In this document: positions 18,076-25,694 of the stretch, piece after piece
How positions within the stretch are numbered: the first letter of the stretch is position 1
How the letters are laid out: each line of letters opens with the position of its first letter
Assembly (NCBI GenBank): GCA_046154585.1
Contig: JBJXDX010000111.1
Span: 59,405-123,404, forward strand
Length of the DNA stretch: 64,000 nt
Direction of reading: 5' to 3'
DNA from: CADEFX01 sp046154585
Lineage (GTDB): Bacteria; Pseudomonadota; Alphaproteobacteria; Rhizobiales; Hyphomicrobiaceae
Translations under genes and position numbers: made by a program
The notes under the pieces: model-generated
What the model saw: the letters and a program-made list of their open reading frames with translations, nothing else
Databases searched by the model: none
What the model was told of the DNA's origin: nothing

Positions 18076-18651
18076 ATGGGCGTTGTGAGCGGGCCGGCAG
18101 CGCAGGCGCGCTTTGTCCGGGAGACGGGCGTGGCTGCCACGATCGCCGCATTGGCTGAGCCGGTGCTGGAAAGCCTCGGATTTCGCCTCGTCCGCGTTCG
18201 CATCATGGGCGGCCAAGATACCATCGTAGAAATCATGGCCGAGCGGTCCGATGGCAGCATGACAGTCGAGGACTGCAAGGCCGTGTCCGTCAACCTATCT
18301 CCGCTGCTCGATGTGCATGAGCCTTTGTCTGGCAGTTACCGTTTGCAGATTTCGTCTCCGGGCATCGATCGCCCCTTGGTCAGGCCGTCAGACTTCGAGC
18401 ACTGGGCCGGGCATGAGACAAAGATCGAGTTGAAGGAGCCTGTCGGCGGCCGCAAGCGGTTTCGCGGCACGCTCGATGGCTACGAGGACCAAGAGGTTCG
18501 CATCGCGGTTGATCTGGGCAAGGACGGGCAGCAGGTGCTCGGCATTCCGATCGGGTTGATCGCTGAGGCACGGCTCGTCCTGACGGATGATCTGGTCCGC
18601 GAGTCTCTGCGGCGTGCGAAGAAAAATGTGGTCGAGACCAACGGGCAATGA
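18076..18651 (+). CDS. rimP: Ribosome maturation factor RimP
   Basis: Needed for maturation of the 30S subunit. The 191-residue protein has the N-terminal alpha/beta domain (VLESLGFRLVRVRIMGGQDTIVEIMAERSDGSMTVEDCKAVS) ending in the hallmark YRLQISSPGIDRPLVRPSDF, and an SH3-like C-terminal domain with the ARLVLTDDLV segment. The start is uncertain among GTG 18070, ATG 18076 and GTG 18085. It is the first gene of the translation operon rimP-nusA-ylxR-infB-rbfA-truB and is preceded by the terminator-like leader. Confidence 0.93.
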   Translation: MGVVSGPAAQARFVRETGVAATIAALAEPVLESLGFRLVRVRIMGGQDTIVEIMAERSDGSMTVEDCKAVSVNLSPLLDVHEPLSGSYRLQISSPGIDRPLVRPSDFEHWAGHETKIELKEPVGGRKRFRGTLDGYEDQEVRIAVDLGKDGQQVLGIPIGLIAEARLVLTDDLVRESLRRAKKNVVETNGQ

Positions 18652-18697
18652 AACGGCCTGGTGGATCGGCGAGGCAAGTCAGTTGAGGACGTAACGT

Positions 18698-20335
18698 ATG
18701 GCTCAAGCGGGTATTAGCGCCAATCGCTTGGAACTGCTGCAGATCGCGGACGCTGTTGCGCGCGAGAAATCCATCGATCGCAAGATCGTCATCCAGGCGA
18801 TGGAAGACGCCATCCAGAAGGCGGCCAAGTCGCGGTACGGACCGGAAAACGATATTCGCTGCCAGATCGATGCCCGCACCGGCGAGACCGGGTTGTCGCG
18901 CGTCGTTACAGTGGCCGATCCCGTCGAGAACGAGGCGCAGCAGATCAGTGTTGCGGATGCGCAAAAGCGCAAGCCCGATGCCAAGGTCGGCGATGAGTTT
19001 GTGGAGGAGCTCCCGCCGCTCGATTTCGGGCGCGTTGCGGCGCAGAACGCCAAGCAGGTCATCGTGCAGAAGGTGCGCGAGGCCGAGCGTGAGCGTCAGC
19101 ACAACGAATACAAGGATCGGATGGGCGACATCGCCAACGGCACGGTGAAACGTGTCGAATATGGCAACGTGATCGTGGATCTCGGCCGCGCCGAAGGCAT
19201 CATCCGTCGCGACGAGATGATCCCGCGGGAGAATGTGAGGCTCGGCGAGCGCATCCGCGCCTACATCTACGACGTGCGCCGGGAGCAGCGCGGACCGCAG
19301 ATTTTCCTATCGCGCGCGCGGCCGGAGTTCATGTCGAAGCTGTTCGCGATGGAAGTGCCGGAGATTTATGACGGCATCGTCGAGATCAAGTCGGTGGCGC
19401 GCGATCCGGGCTCCAGGGCCAAGATCGCTGTTATTTCGAAGGACAGCTCGATCGATCCGGTCGGCGCCTGCGTCGGTATGCGCGGCCAACGCGTGCAGGC
19501 GGTCGTGGCCGAGTTGCAGGGTGAGAAAGTCGACATCATCCAGTGGAAGGAGGATGCGGCGACCTTCATCGTCAACGCCCTGGCGCCCGCTGAGGTGAGC
19601 AAGGTGGTGCTCGACGAAGATTCAAACCGCATCGAAGTCGTGGTCGCCGAAAAGGAACTATCTCTGGCCATCGGCCGGCGCGGCCAGAACGTGCGGCTGG
19701 CCTCCCAGCTCACGGGCTGGGACATCGACATTCTGACCGAGCAGGAAGAAAGCGAGCGCCGCCAGAAAGAGTTCACCGAGCGGTCGCAGATGTTCATGGA
19801 CTCGCTCGACGTCGACGAAGTCATCGCCCAGCTGCTGGCCACCGAGGGCTTTGCCTCGGTCGAGGAGGTGGCCTACGTGGAGCTGAGCGAGATCGCGCAC
19901 ATCGAGGGCTTTGACGAGGATACAGCCAGCGAGATCCAGACACGGGCGCGCGAATTTTTGCAGAAGCAGGAATCGGAGCGCGATGCGCGCCGGCGCGAGC
20001 TCGGCGTTTCCGACGATCTGGCCAAGGTCGAAGGCGTCACGACGGCCATGATGATCGCCTTCGGCGAGAACGGCATCAAGTCTGTGGAGGACCTGGCCGA
20101 CTGTGCGACCGACGAGCTGTTGGGTTGGGTGGAGCGCAAGAAGGAGAAGGACGCCGAGCCGGTGCGCCACAAAGGTATCCTCGATGGCTTTGAGGTCGGC
20201 CGCAAGGAAGCAGAGGACATGATCATGTCCGCGCGCGTCCTCGCGGGATGGATCAAGCCGGAAGATCTCGTGCCGGCCGAAGTAGAGCTCGAAGCCGCAG
20301 CGCCCGAGGCAGCAACCGCTGCCGCCAAGGCGTAA
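18698..20335 (+). CDS. nusA: Transcription termination/antitermination factor NusA
   Basis: RNA polymerase-associated factor controlling pausing, termination and antitermination. The domain order is normal: an RNAP-binding N-terminal domain (residues 1-130), an S1 domain (GDIANGTVKRVEYGNVIVDLGRAEGIIRRDEMI, about 145-210), two KH domains (ISKDSSIDPVGACVGMRGQRVQ; ELSLAIGRRGQNVRLASQLTGWDIDI), and two C-terminal acidic helix-hairpin-helix repeats. At 545 residues it is longer than the minimal NusA because of these repeats and an Ala/Glu-rich tail. ylxR follows after 31 bases. Confidence 0.96.
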   Translation: MAQAGISANRLELLQIADAVAREKSIDRKIVIQAMEDAIQKAAKSRYGPENDIRCQIDARTGETGLSRVVTVADPVENEAQQISVADAQKRKPDAKVGDEFVEELPPLDFGRVAAQNAKQVIVQKVREAERERQHNEYKDRMGDIANGTVKRVEYGNVIVDLGRAEGIIRRDEMIPRENVRLGERIRAYIYDVRREQRGPQIFLSRARPEFMSKLFAMEVPEIYDGIVEIKSVARDPGSRAKIAVISKDSSIDPVGACVGMRGQRVQAVVAELQGEKVDIIQWKEDAATFIVNALAPAEVSKVVLDEDSNRIEVVVAEKELSLAIGRRGQNVRLASQLTGWDIDILTEQEESERRQKEFTERSQMFMDSLDVDEVIAQLLATEGFASVEEVAYVELSEIAHIEGFDEDTASEIQTRAREFLQKQESERDARRRELGVSDDLAKVEGVTTAMMIAFGENGIKSVEDLADCATDELLGWVERKKEKDAEPVRHKGILDGFEVGRKEAEDMIMSARVLAGWIKPEDLVPAEVELEAAAPEAATAAAKA

Positions 20336-20366
20336 GCGGTCATGATCCGGGAGCAGACAGGCGCCG

Positions 20367-21062
20367 ATGAGCCAGGACGTGCAAGAGGTCACGGAAGCAA
20401 ACCGGGACGGCCAAGAGGTCGGACCGGGGCGCACGTGCGCCGTCTCGCGCGTGGTCTTGAGCCCCGACGCGCTGATCCGTTTCGTCCGCGGCCCTGATGG
20501 GCGGATCGCGCCTGATCTGGCGCGACGGTTGCCGGGCCGGGGCGTCTGGGTCGAGTGCTCGCGCGCCCGGGTCGAAACAGCCATCAAGAACGGTGTTTTT
20601 GCCAAGGCGTTGAAGCAGCAGGTGTCGGTGCCGCCTGACCTCGCCGAGCGCATCGACAAGCTTTTGCTGCGCCGCGCCATGGACGCGTTGAGCCTTGCCA
20701 ACAAGGCTGGCCTCGTCATGGCGGGCTTTGCCAAGGTCGACACGGCTGTTGCATCAGGGCATTGTCGAATGCTGGTTCATGCCGCCGATGCAGCGGCCGA
20801 CGGTGCCGGCAAGCTGACCCGCAAGTTGCGTGCAGTGTGGCAGGCCCAGGGCAATACAGATGAACCGGTTATTCTTGATACGTTGACTTCGGCGGATTTG
20901 AGCTTGGCCATGGGCCGGGCAAATGTGGTACATGCTGCTCTCACGAAGGGCGGAGCTGCCGCGAATTTTCTCCGGGACGCAGAACGTCTGCGGCGCTACA
21001 GGGCGTCACCGGATGCCCTGGCGAAGGGCCCGCGATCAGGGGCAAAGACGGAACAGGTATGA
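20367..21062 (+). CDS. YlxR-type RNA-binding protein with L7Ae-like domain (DUF448)
   Basis: A 231-residue protein between nusA and infB, the conserved place for YlxR. Residues 20-95 form the YlxR/DUF448 domain (RTCAVSRVVLSPDALIRFVRGPDGRIAPDLARRLPGRGVWV); the usual second Cys and Arg of RxCxxxR are partly kept. Residues 105-205 resemble an L7Ae/YbxF-like kink-turn-binding fold (ALSLANKAGLVMAGFAKVDTAVASG). The fusion of the two is usual in alphaproteobacteria. Its precise role is unsettled; an RNA-binding or regulatory function is likely. Its stop overlaps infB by ATGA. Confidence 0.88.
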   Translation: MSQDVQEVTEANRDGQEVGPGRTCAVSRVVLSPDALIRFVRGPDGRIAPDLARRLPGRGVWVECSRARVETAIKNGVFAKALKQQVSVPPDLAERIDKLLLRRAMDALSLANKAGLVMAGFAKVDTAVASGHCRMLVHAADAAADGAGKLTRKLRAVWQAQGNTDEPVILDTLTSADLSLAMGRANVVHAALTKGGAAANFLRDAERLRRYRASPDALAKGPRSGAKTEQV

Positions 21063-23629
21063 GCGAAACGAAAGAATCTGCCGACAAGACGTTGGCAAGC
21101 GGAACCCGCAAGCCGCTGAGCCTCAAGCGCACTGAGCCGTCGGGCCACGTGCAGCAGAGCTTCAGCCACGGCCGCAAAAACGTCGTCGTCGTCGAGCGCA
21201 AGAAGCGGCGCACGATCTCTTCGCCAGGTCAGGCGGGGGATCTGGATGCGTCCGAAACCACGGCGCCGCCGGCGGGCGGTTCAGCGCGGCCCCAGGCTGG
21301 GCGCGAGAGCGGTTTGCGCCCCGACGAACTCGATGCGCGCAAGAAGGCGCTTGCCGCGAACCGTGAACGCGAGGTGATCGAGGCACAGCTGCGCGCTAAA
21401 GAGAAAAAGAATCTCGAGGAAGAGCAGGCCAAGGCCCCACCCCAACCGGCCGTCGAGGCCAAGGGTGTTGAGACGAACGTCGAAGCTACGGGCCGCGCCG
21501 AGGCTGCGCCAGTCGCCGAAGCACCGCCGGCCGAGGCCAAGAAACCCGAGACGGTGGCGAAAGGGCAAGAGGCGCCTTCGCCTGCTGGGGCGCCGGCTCG
21601 CAAGACGGATGTGATTCCTTCCCGCCGGCCGGGCGGGCGCGCCGCCGTCGAAGAGATCGTTCCCGACGACGACGATCTGCGCGGCAAGAAAAAGGGCGTC
21701 AAAGGCCCGATCAAGAGCCCAGTCAAAGTGCCCGACGACCGGCGCGAGCGCGTCAAGCTTACGATCAACAATTTCGATCGTGAAGCGCAGGAGCGCTCGC
21801 TGGCGTCGCTGCGGCGCAAGCGCGAGCGCGATGCGCGGCGCGCCATGGGTATTTCGCAAACGCGTGAAAAGATCATGCGCGAGGTGATCATTCCAGAGGT
21901 CATCACGATCCAGGAACTCGCCAACCGCATGACCGAGCGTTCGGTCGACGTCATCAAGTTTCTGATGAAGCAAGGCGCGATGCATCAGATCAACGATGTC
22001 ATCGATGCCGATACGGCCGAGCTGATCGTGCAGGATTTCGGACACACGCCCAAGCGCGTTTCCGAAGCGGACGTCGAAGAAGGGTTCATCGGCGCGACGG
22101 ACGCGGACGAGAACCTGCAGCCGCGTGCTCCGGTCGTGACCATCATGGGCCACGTCGATCACGGCAAGACATCGCTGCTCGACGCTCTGCGCCAGGCCAA
22201 CGTGGCATCGGGTGAGGCCGGTGGCATTACGCAGCACATTGGCGCCTATCAGGTGGTGACACCGGCAGGCCAGAAGATCACGTTCATTGATACGCCGGGC
22301 CATGAAGCCTTCACGGCCATGCGCGCGCGCGGCGCCAAGGTCACCGACATCGTGATCCTGGTAGTTGCGGCCGACGACGGTGTCATGCCGCAGACGGTCG
22401 AGGCGATCAATCACGCCAAGGCGGCGCACGTGCCGATGATCGTGGCGATCAACAAGATCGACAAACCGGATGCAGACCCCAATCGCGTCCGCACGGGCCT
22501 CCTGCAGCACGAGATCGTCGTCGAGAGCATGTCGGGCGAGACGCTCGAAGTGCCCGTGTCTGCACTTAAGAAAACGGGGCTCGACAAACTGCTGGAAGCC
22601 ATCGCCCTGCAGTCCGAGCTGCTCGATCTCAAGACCAATCCGGACCGTTCCGCGGAAGGCTTCGTCATCGAGGCCAAGCTGGAGCGCGGGCGCGGCCCGG
22701 TCGGCACGCTGCTGGTTCAGCGCGGAACGCTGCGCGTGGGCGACATTGTTGTTGCCGGATCGTCGTGGGGCCGCGTCAGGGCTCTGATCGACGACAAGGG
22801 CGAGAACACGCCGTCCGCGGGGCCGTCCGTTCCCGTCGAGGTCCTGGGCTTCGACAGTGCGCCTGACGCAGGTGACCAGTTTGCCGTCGTGGAGAACGAG
22901 GCGCGTGCTCGCGAGATCACCGACTATCGCGATCGCAAGCGGCGTGAGGCGCTCGGTTCAGCGGGCACGGCGCGCACGCTCGAGCAGATGATGCAGCAGC
23001 TCAAGGAAGCCGGCCGCAAGGAATTTCCGCTCCTGGTCAAGGGCGACGTACAGGGTTCGATCGAGGCCATTGCCGGCGCCCTGAAGAAGCTTGGGACTGA
23101 TGAGGTCGAGGCACGGATCATCCACTCCGGTGTCGGCGGCATCACCGAGTCCGACGTGGCGCTGGCGAATGCATCGAAGGCTGTGGTCATCGGCTTTAAC
23201 GTGCGCGCCAATGCGCAGGCCAAGCTCGCGGCGGATCAGTCGGGCATCGAGATCCGCTATTACAACATCATCTACAATCTCGTCGACGACGTGAAAGCGG
23301 CGATGTCGGGCATGCTCTCGCCGACGCTGCGTGAAATCTTCCTCGGCAATGCGCAGATCCTGGAGGTGTTCAACATCTCCAAGGTCGGCAAGGTCGCCGG
23401 CTGCCGCGTTAGTGAAGGCCGCGTGGAGCGTGGGGCCAAGGTGCGGCTCATTCGCGACAACGTGGTCATCCACGAGGGCACATTGTCGACCCTCAAGCGG
23501 TTCAAGGACGAGGTGAAGGAAGTGCCCGCCGGACAGGAGTGCGGCATGGCGTTCGCCAATTATCAGGATATGCGGCAGGGCGACGTCATCGAGTGCTTCA
23601 ACATCGAGTCCATCGCACGCACCCTCTAG
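21059..23629 (+). CDS. infB: Translation initiation factor IF-2
   Basis: GTPase that places initiator fMet-tRNA on the 30S subunit and promotes subunit joining. The 856-residue protein has a long charged Pro/Ala/Lys-rich N-terminal region (to about residue 270), the IF2-N segment around EVIIPEVITIQELANRMTERSVDVIKFLMKQG, and the G domain with G1 GHVDHGKT (364-371), G3 DTPGHEAF, G4 NKIDKP (about 465) and G5 SALKKTG. Domains II-IV follow and end in GDVIECFNIESIARTL. It overlaps ylxR by four bases. Confidence 0.97.
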   Translation: MSETKESADKTLASGTRKPLSLKRTEPSGHVQQSFSHGRKNVVVVERKKRRTISSPGQAGDLDASETTAPPAGGSARPQAGRESGLRPDELDARKKALAANREREVIEAQLRAKEKKNLEEEQAKAPPQPAVEAKGVETNVEATGRAEAAPVAEAPPAEAKKPETVAKGQEAPSPAGAPARKTDVIPSRRPGGRAAVEEIVPDDDDLRGKKKGVKGPIKSPVKVPDDRRERVKLTINNFDREAQERSLASLRRKRERDARRAMGISQTREKIMREVIIPEVITIQELANRMTERSVDVIKFLMKQGAMHQINDVIDADTAELIVQDFGHTPKRVSEADVEEGFIGATDADENLQPRAPVVTIMGHVDHGKTSLLDALRQANVASGEAGGITQHIGAYQVVTPAGQKITFIDTPGHEAFTAMRARGAKVTDIVILVVAADDGVMPQTVEAINHAKAAHVPMIVAINKIDKPDADPNRVRTGLLQHEIVVESMSGETLEVPVSALKKTGLDKLLEAIALQSELLDLKTNPDRSAEGFVIEAKLERGRGPVGTLLVQRGTLRVGDIVVAGSSWGRVRALIDDKGENTPSAGPSVPVEVLGFDSAPDAGDQFAVVENEARAREITDYRDRKRREALGSAGTARTLEQMMQQLKEAGRKEFPLLVKGDVQGSIEAIAGALKKLGTDEVEARIIHSGVGGITESDVALANASKAVVIGFNVRANAQAKLAADQSGIEIRYYNIIYNLVDDVKAAMSGMLSPTLREIFLGNAQILEVFNISKVGKVAGCRVSEGRVERGAKVRLIRDNVVIHEGTLSTLKRFKDEVKEVPAGQECGMAFANYQDMRQGDVIECFNIESIARTL

Positions 23630-23693
23630 TCGCTCGACGACATGTACCGCAGTCGCCCGGTGACATGGGCGGCTTCTTCGGATTTCGTATGCA

Positions 23694-24107
23694 ATGCCCA
23701 GGAAGCGTTCCAACAGAAAGAGCGGCGGTCTGGCCACCGGTCCGAGCCAGCGGCAACTCCGGGTCGGAGAGCTGATCCGGCATTGCCTGGCCGAGATGCT
23801 GGCGCGCGGCGAGATTCACGATGATGTGCTGGCATCGCACGTCGTGACGATCTCGGAGGTGCGCATGACGGCGGACTTGCGCCTGGCGAGCATCTACGTG
23901 ATGCCACTCGGCGGCAAGGACGTGAAGCCGGTACTGGCGGCGCTGGAGCACGCCAAGAAGAGTGTCCGGGCCGAGATCGCGAGGTCCGTCAATCTCAAGT
24001 TCGCGCCAGACGTGCGGTTTTTGGCAGATGAATCGTTCGACGAAGTGCTGCGAATCGACGAGGTTCTGCGTTCGCCGCATGTGCTTCAGGACCTGAAGAA
24101 AGCTTGA
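23694..24107 (+). CDS. rbfA: 30S ribosome-binding factor RbfA
   Basis: A 137-residue cold-shock/16S maturation factor with a single KH-like domain. The family landmarks are RVGELIRHCLAEMLARGEIHDD near the N-terminus, the MTADLRLASIYVMPLGG strand, and the C-terminal LKFAPDVRFLADESFDEVLRIDEVL. A basic start (MPRKRSNRKSG) precedes the domain. It follows infB by 64 bases and is followed by truB, the usual order. Confidence 0.95.
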   Translation: MPRKRSNRKSGGLATGPSQRQLRVGELIRHCLAEMLARGEIHDDVLASHVVTISEVRMTADLRLASIYVMPLGGKDVKPVLAALEHAKKSVRAEIARSVNLKFAPDVRFLADESFDEVLRIDEVLRSPHVLQDLKKA

Positions 24108-24181
24108 AGCTGCAAGGCGGCTCGCGGCTGCCTTTGCGAATATCATATCCCCTGAAGCTGCTCCGAGTGGATGGTTTGCGT

Positions 24182-25099
24182 ATGGGACGTCGCAAGAGAG
24201 GCAACCCGGTCCACGGCTGGGTTATCCTGGACAAGCCGCAAGGGATGACGTCGACGCAGGCCGTCGGTGTCGTGCGGCGTCTTTTTGATGCACAGAAGGC
24301 CGGACATGCGGGCACGCTCGATCCGCTGGCGACGGGCGTGCTGCCGATCGCGCTGGGCGAGGCGACGAAGACGGTGCCGTTCGCCGTCGATGGGGCGAAA
24401 GCCTATCGTTTCACGGTGCGCTGGGGGACCGGCACCAATACGGATGATGCCGAGGGCGAGGTCATCGAGACCAGCGCCGTGCGCCCTTCGCGGGACGACA
24501 TCGAAGGTTTGCTCGGACAATTCATCGGCGACATCCTGCAGGTTCCGCCGGCGTTCTCGGCGCTGAAGATCGACGGCGAACGCGCCTACGATCTGGCGCG
24601 CAGCGGCGAAGTTGTCGTGCTTGAAGCACGGCCTGTCGCCGTCGACCGATTCGAGCTGATGGACATGCCGGATGCTGATACCGCGGTGTTCGAGGCTGCC
24701 TGCGGCAAAGGCACCTATGTGCGCGCGCTAGCACGCGATCTCGGGCGGCAGCTGGGATGCTTCGGCCATGTCATCGAGCTTCGCCGCACCCAGGTCGGCA
24801 CGTTCGATATCGGGGGCGCAACAACCCTGGAGGAGCTGAGGCAGGCTGCGGAGGACGGCAGTGCTGAGCTTGCAGCGCGGCTGCACCCCATCGAGGCGGC
24901 ACTCGACGATCTGCTGGAGGTCAATGTCAGCCGGGCGGATGCGGCGCGTCTCGTGCGCGGCCAACCCGTGTTGCTGCGCGGGCGTGATGCTCCGATCCTC
25001 GCGGGCGAGGCCTTTGCAGTGTCTGACGGAACGGTCGTGGCCCTGTGCGAGGTTGCGGCCGGCGAATTGCGGCCGAATAGGGTGTTCAACTACGGGTGA
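24182..25099 (+). CDS. truB: tRNA pseudouridine(55) synthase
   Basis: Converts U55 of tRNA to pseudouridine in the T-loop. The 305-residue protein has the motif GWVILDKPQGMTSTQAV, the catalytic Asp47 in GHAGTLDPLATGVLPIALGEATK, and the YRFTVRWGTGTNTDDAEGEV stretch; the C-terminal region is a PUA-like extension. ATG 24182 (MGRRKRGNPVHG) is used; the frame is open back to TTG 24104, which overlaps the end of rbfA and adds nothing recognisable. Confidence 0.95.
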   Translation: MGRRKRGNPVHGWVILDKPQGMTSTQAVGVVRRLFDAQKAGHAGTLDPLATGVLPIALGEATKTVPFAVDGAKAYRFTVRWGTGTNTDDAEGEVIETSAVRPSRDDIEGLLGQFIGDILQVPPAFSALKIDGERAYDLARSGEVVVLEARPVAVDRFELMDMPDADTAVFEAACGKGTYVRALARDLGRQLGCFGHVIELRRTQVGTFDIGGATTLEELRQAAEDGSAELAARLHPIEAALDDLLEVNVSRADAARLVRGQPVLLRGRDAPILAGEAFAVSDGTVVALCEVAAGELRPNRVFNYG

Positions 25100-25314
25100 G
25101 GCTCCCCCTTAGGTTGCATCCGGCGTCCACCTTTTCGCTCGCGTTGACCCTGCTTTCGTGTATAACCCCGGCCAGCGCAGGTCTTAGATGATCGGGCGCG
25201 AAAATCCCTGTGACCCTGCTGGACGACATCCCGGCTGTGGCCGCATCCGGCTCCGGACAATGGCAATATTTGCAGTCTCGGCGCCAACACACTGAACGCG
25301 AAAGGAATTCATCG

Positions 25315-25584
25315 ATGTCGCTGAGCGTCGAGCGCAAGCAGCAAGTTGTTAAGAGTTACGCTACCAAGTCTGGAGATACAGGCTCGCCGGAGGTGCAGAT
25401 CGCCCTCCTCACAGAACGCATCAACGGTCTGACCGAGCATTTCAAAACGCACAAGAACGACAATCACTCGCGGCGCGGCCTGCTGAAGATGGTGAGCCAG
25501 CGCCGTCAGTTGCTTGACTACGTGCGTTCGAGAGATGAGCCCCGTTATCAAAAGATCATCGAGCGCCTTGACCTACGCCGGTAG
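25315..25584 (+). CDS. rpsO: 30S ribosomal protein S15 (uS15)
   Basis: An 89-residue protein of standard length that binds the central domain of 16S rRNA. Visible landmarks are GDTGSPEVQIALLTERINGLTEHFK and HSRRGLLKMVSQRRQLLDYV. GAAAGGAA stands before ATG 25315. The 215-base gap after truB contains no gene; it carries a TATAAC element at 25161-25166 and is long enough for its own promoter and for the autoregulatory S15-binding leader known in other bacteria, including Rhizobium, but I cannot fold it confidently. Confidence 0.97.
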   Translation: MSLSVERKQQVVKSYATKSGDTGSPEVQIALLTERINGLTEHFKTHKNDNHSRRGLLKMVSQRRQLLDYVRSRDEPRYQKIIERLDLRR

Positions 25585-25631
25585 CCGATCGGCGCTGGCC
25601 GGCGTTGCGTGCTGACAAGCTGACACACATT

Positions 25632-25659
25632 CGCGCTTGCCCCACCGGGGGCTGGCGCG
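25632..25659 (+). promoter_or_regulatory. Stem-loop in the pnp leader
   Basis: Outer arms CGCGC (25632-25636) and GCGCG (25655-25659) and inner arms GCCCC (25639-25643) and GGGGC (25648-25652) enclose an ACCG tetraloop, with one internal mismatch/wobble step. It lies 36 bases before the pnp start. In E. coli the pnp leader hairpin is cut by RNase III and used for PNPase autoregulation; a similar role here is inferred. No T-tract follows, so it is not a terminator. Confidence 0.45.
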
Positions 25660-25694
25660 ACCGGATCATTGACTGACCGAGATCGAGACAGGAC

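Noticed and set aside
21059..21860. Low-complexity N-terminal part of infB as a separate gene or insertion
   Set aside because: Charged Ala/Pro-rich extensions of this size are normal in alphaproteobacterial IF-2 and the frame is continuous.
25144..25166. Promoter for rpsO from TTGACC and TATAAC
   Set aside because: The two boxes are only 11 bases apart, too close for a sigma70 promoter, although TATAAC alone could still be a -10 element.
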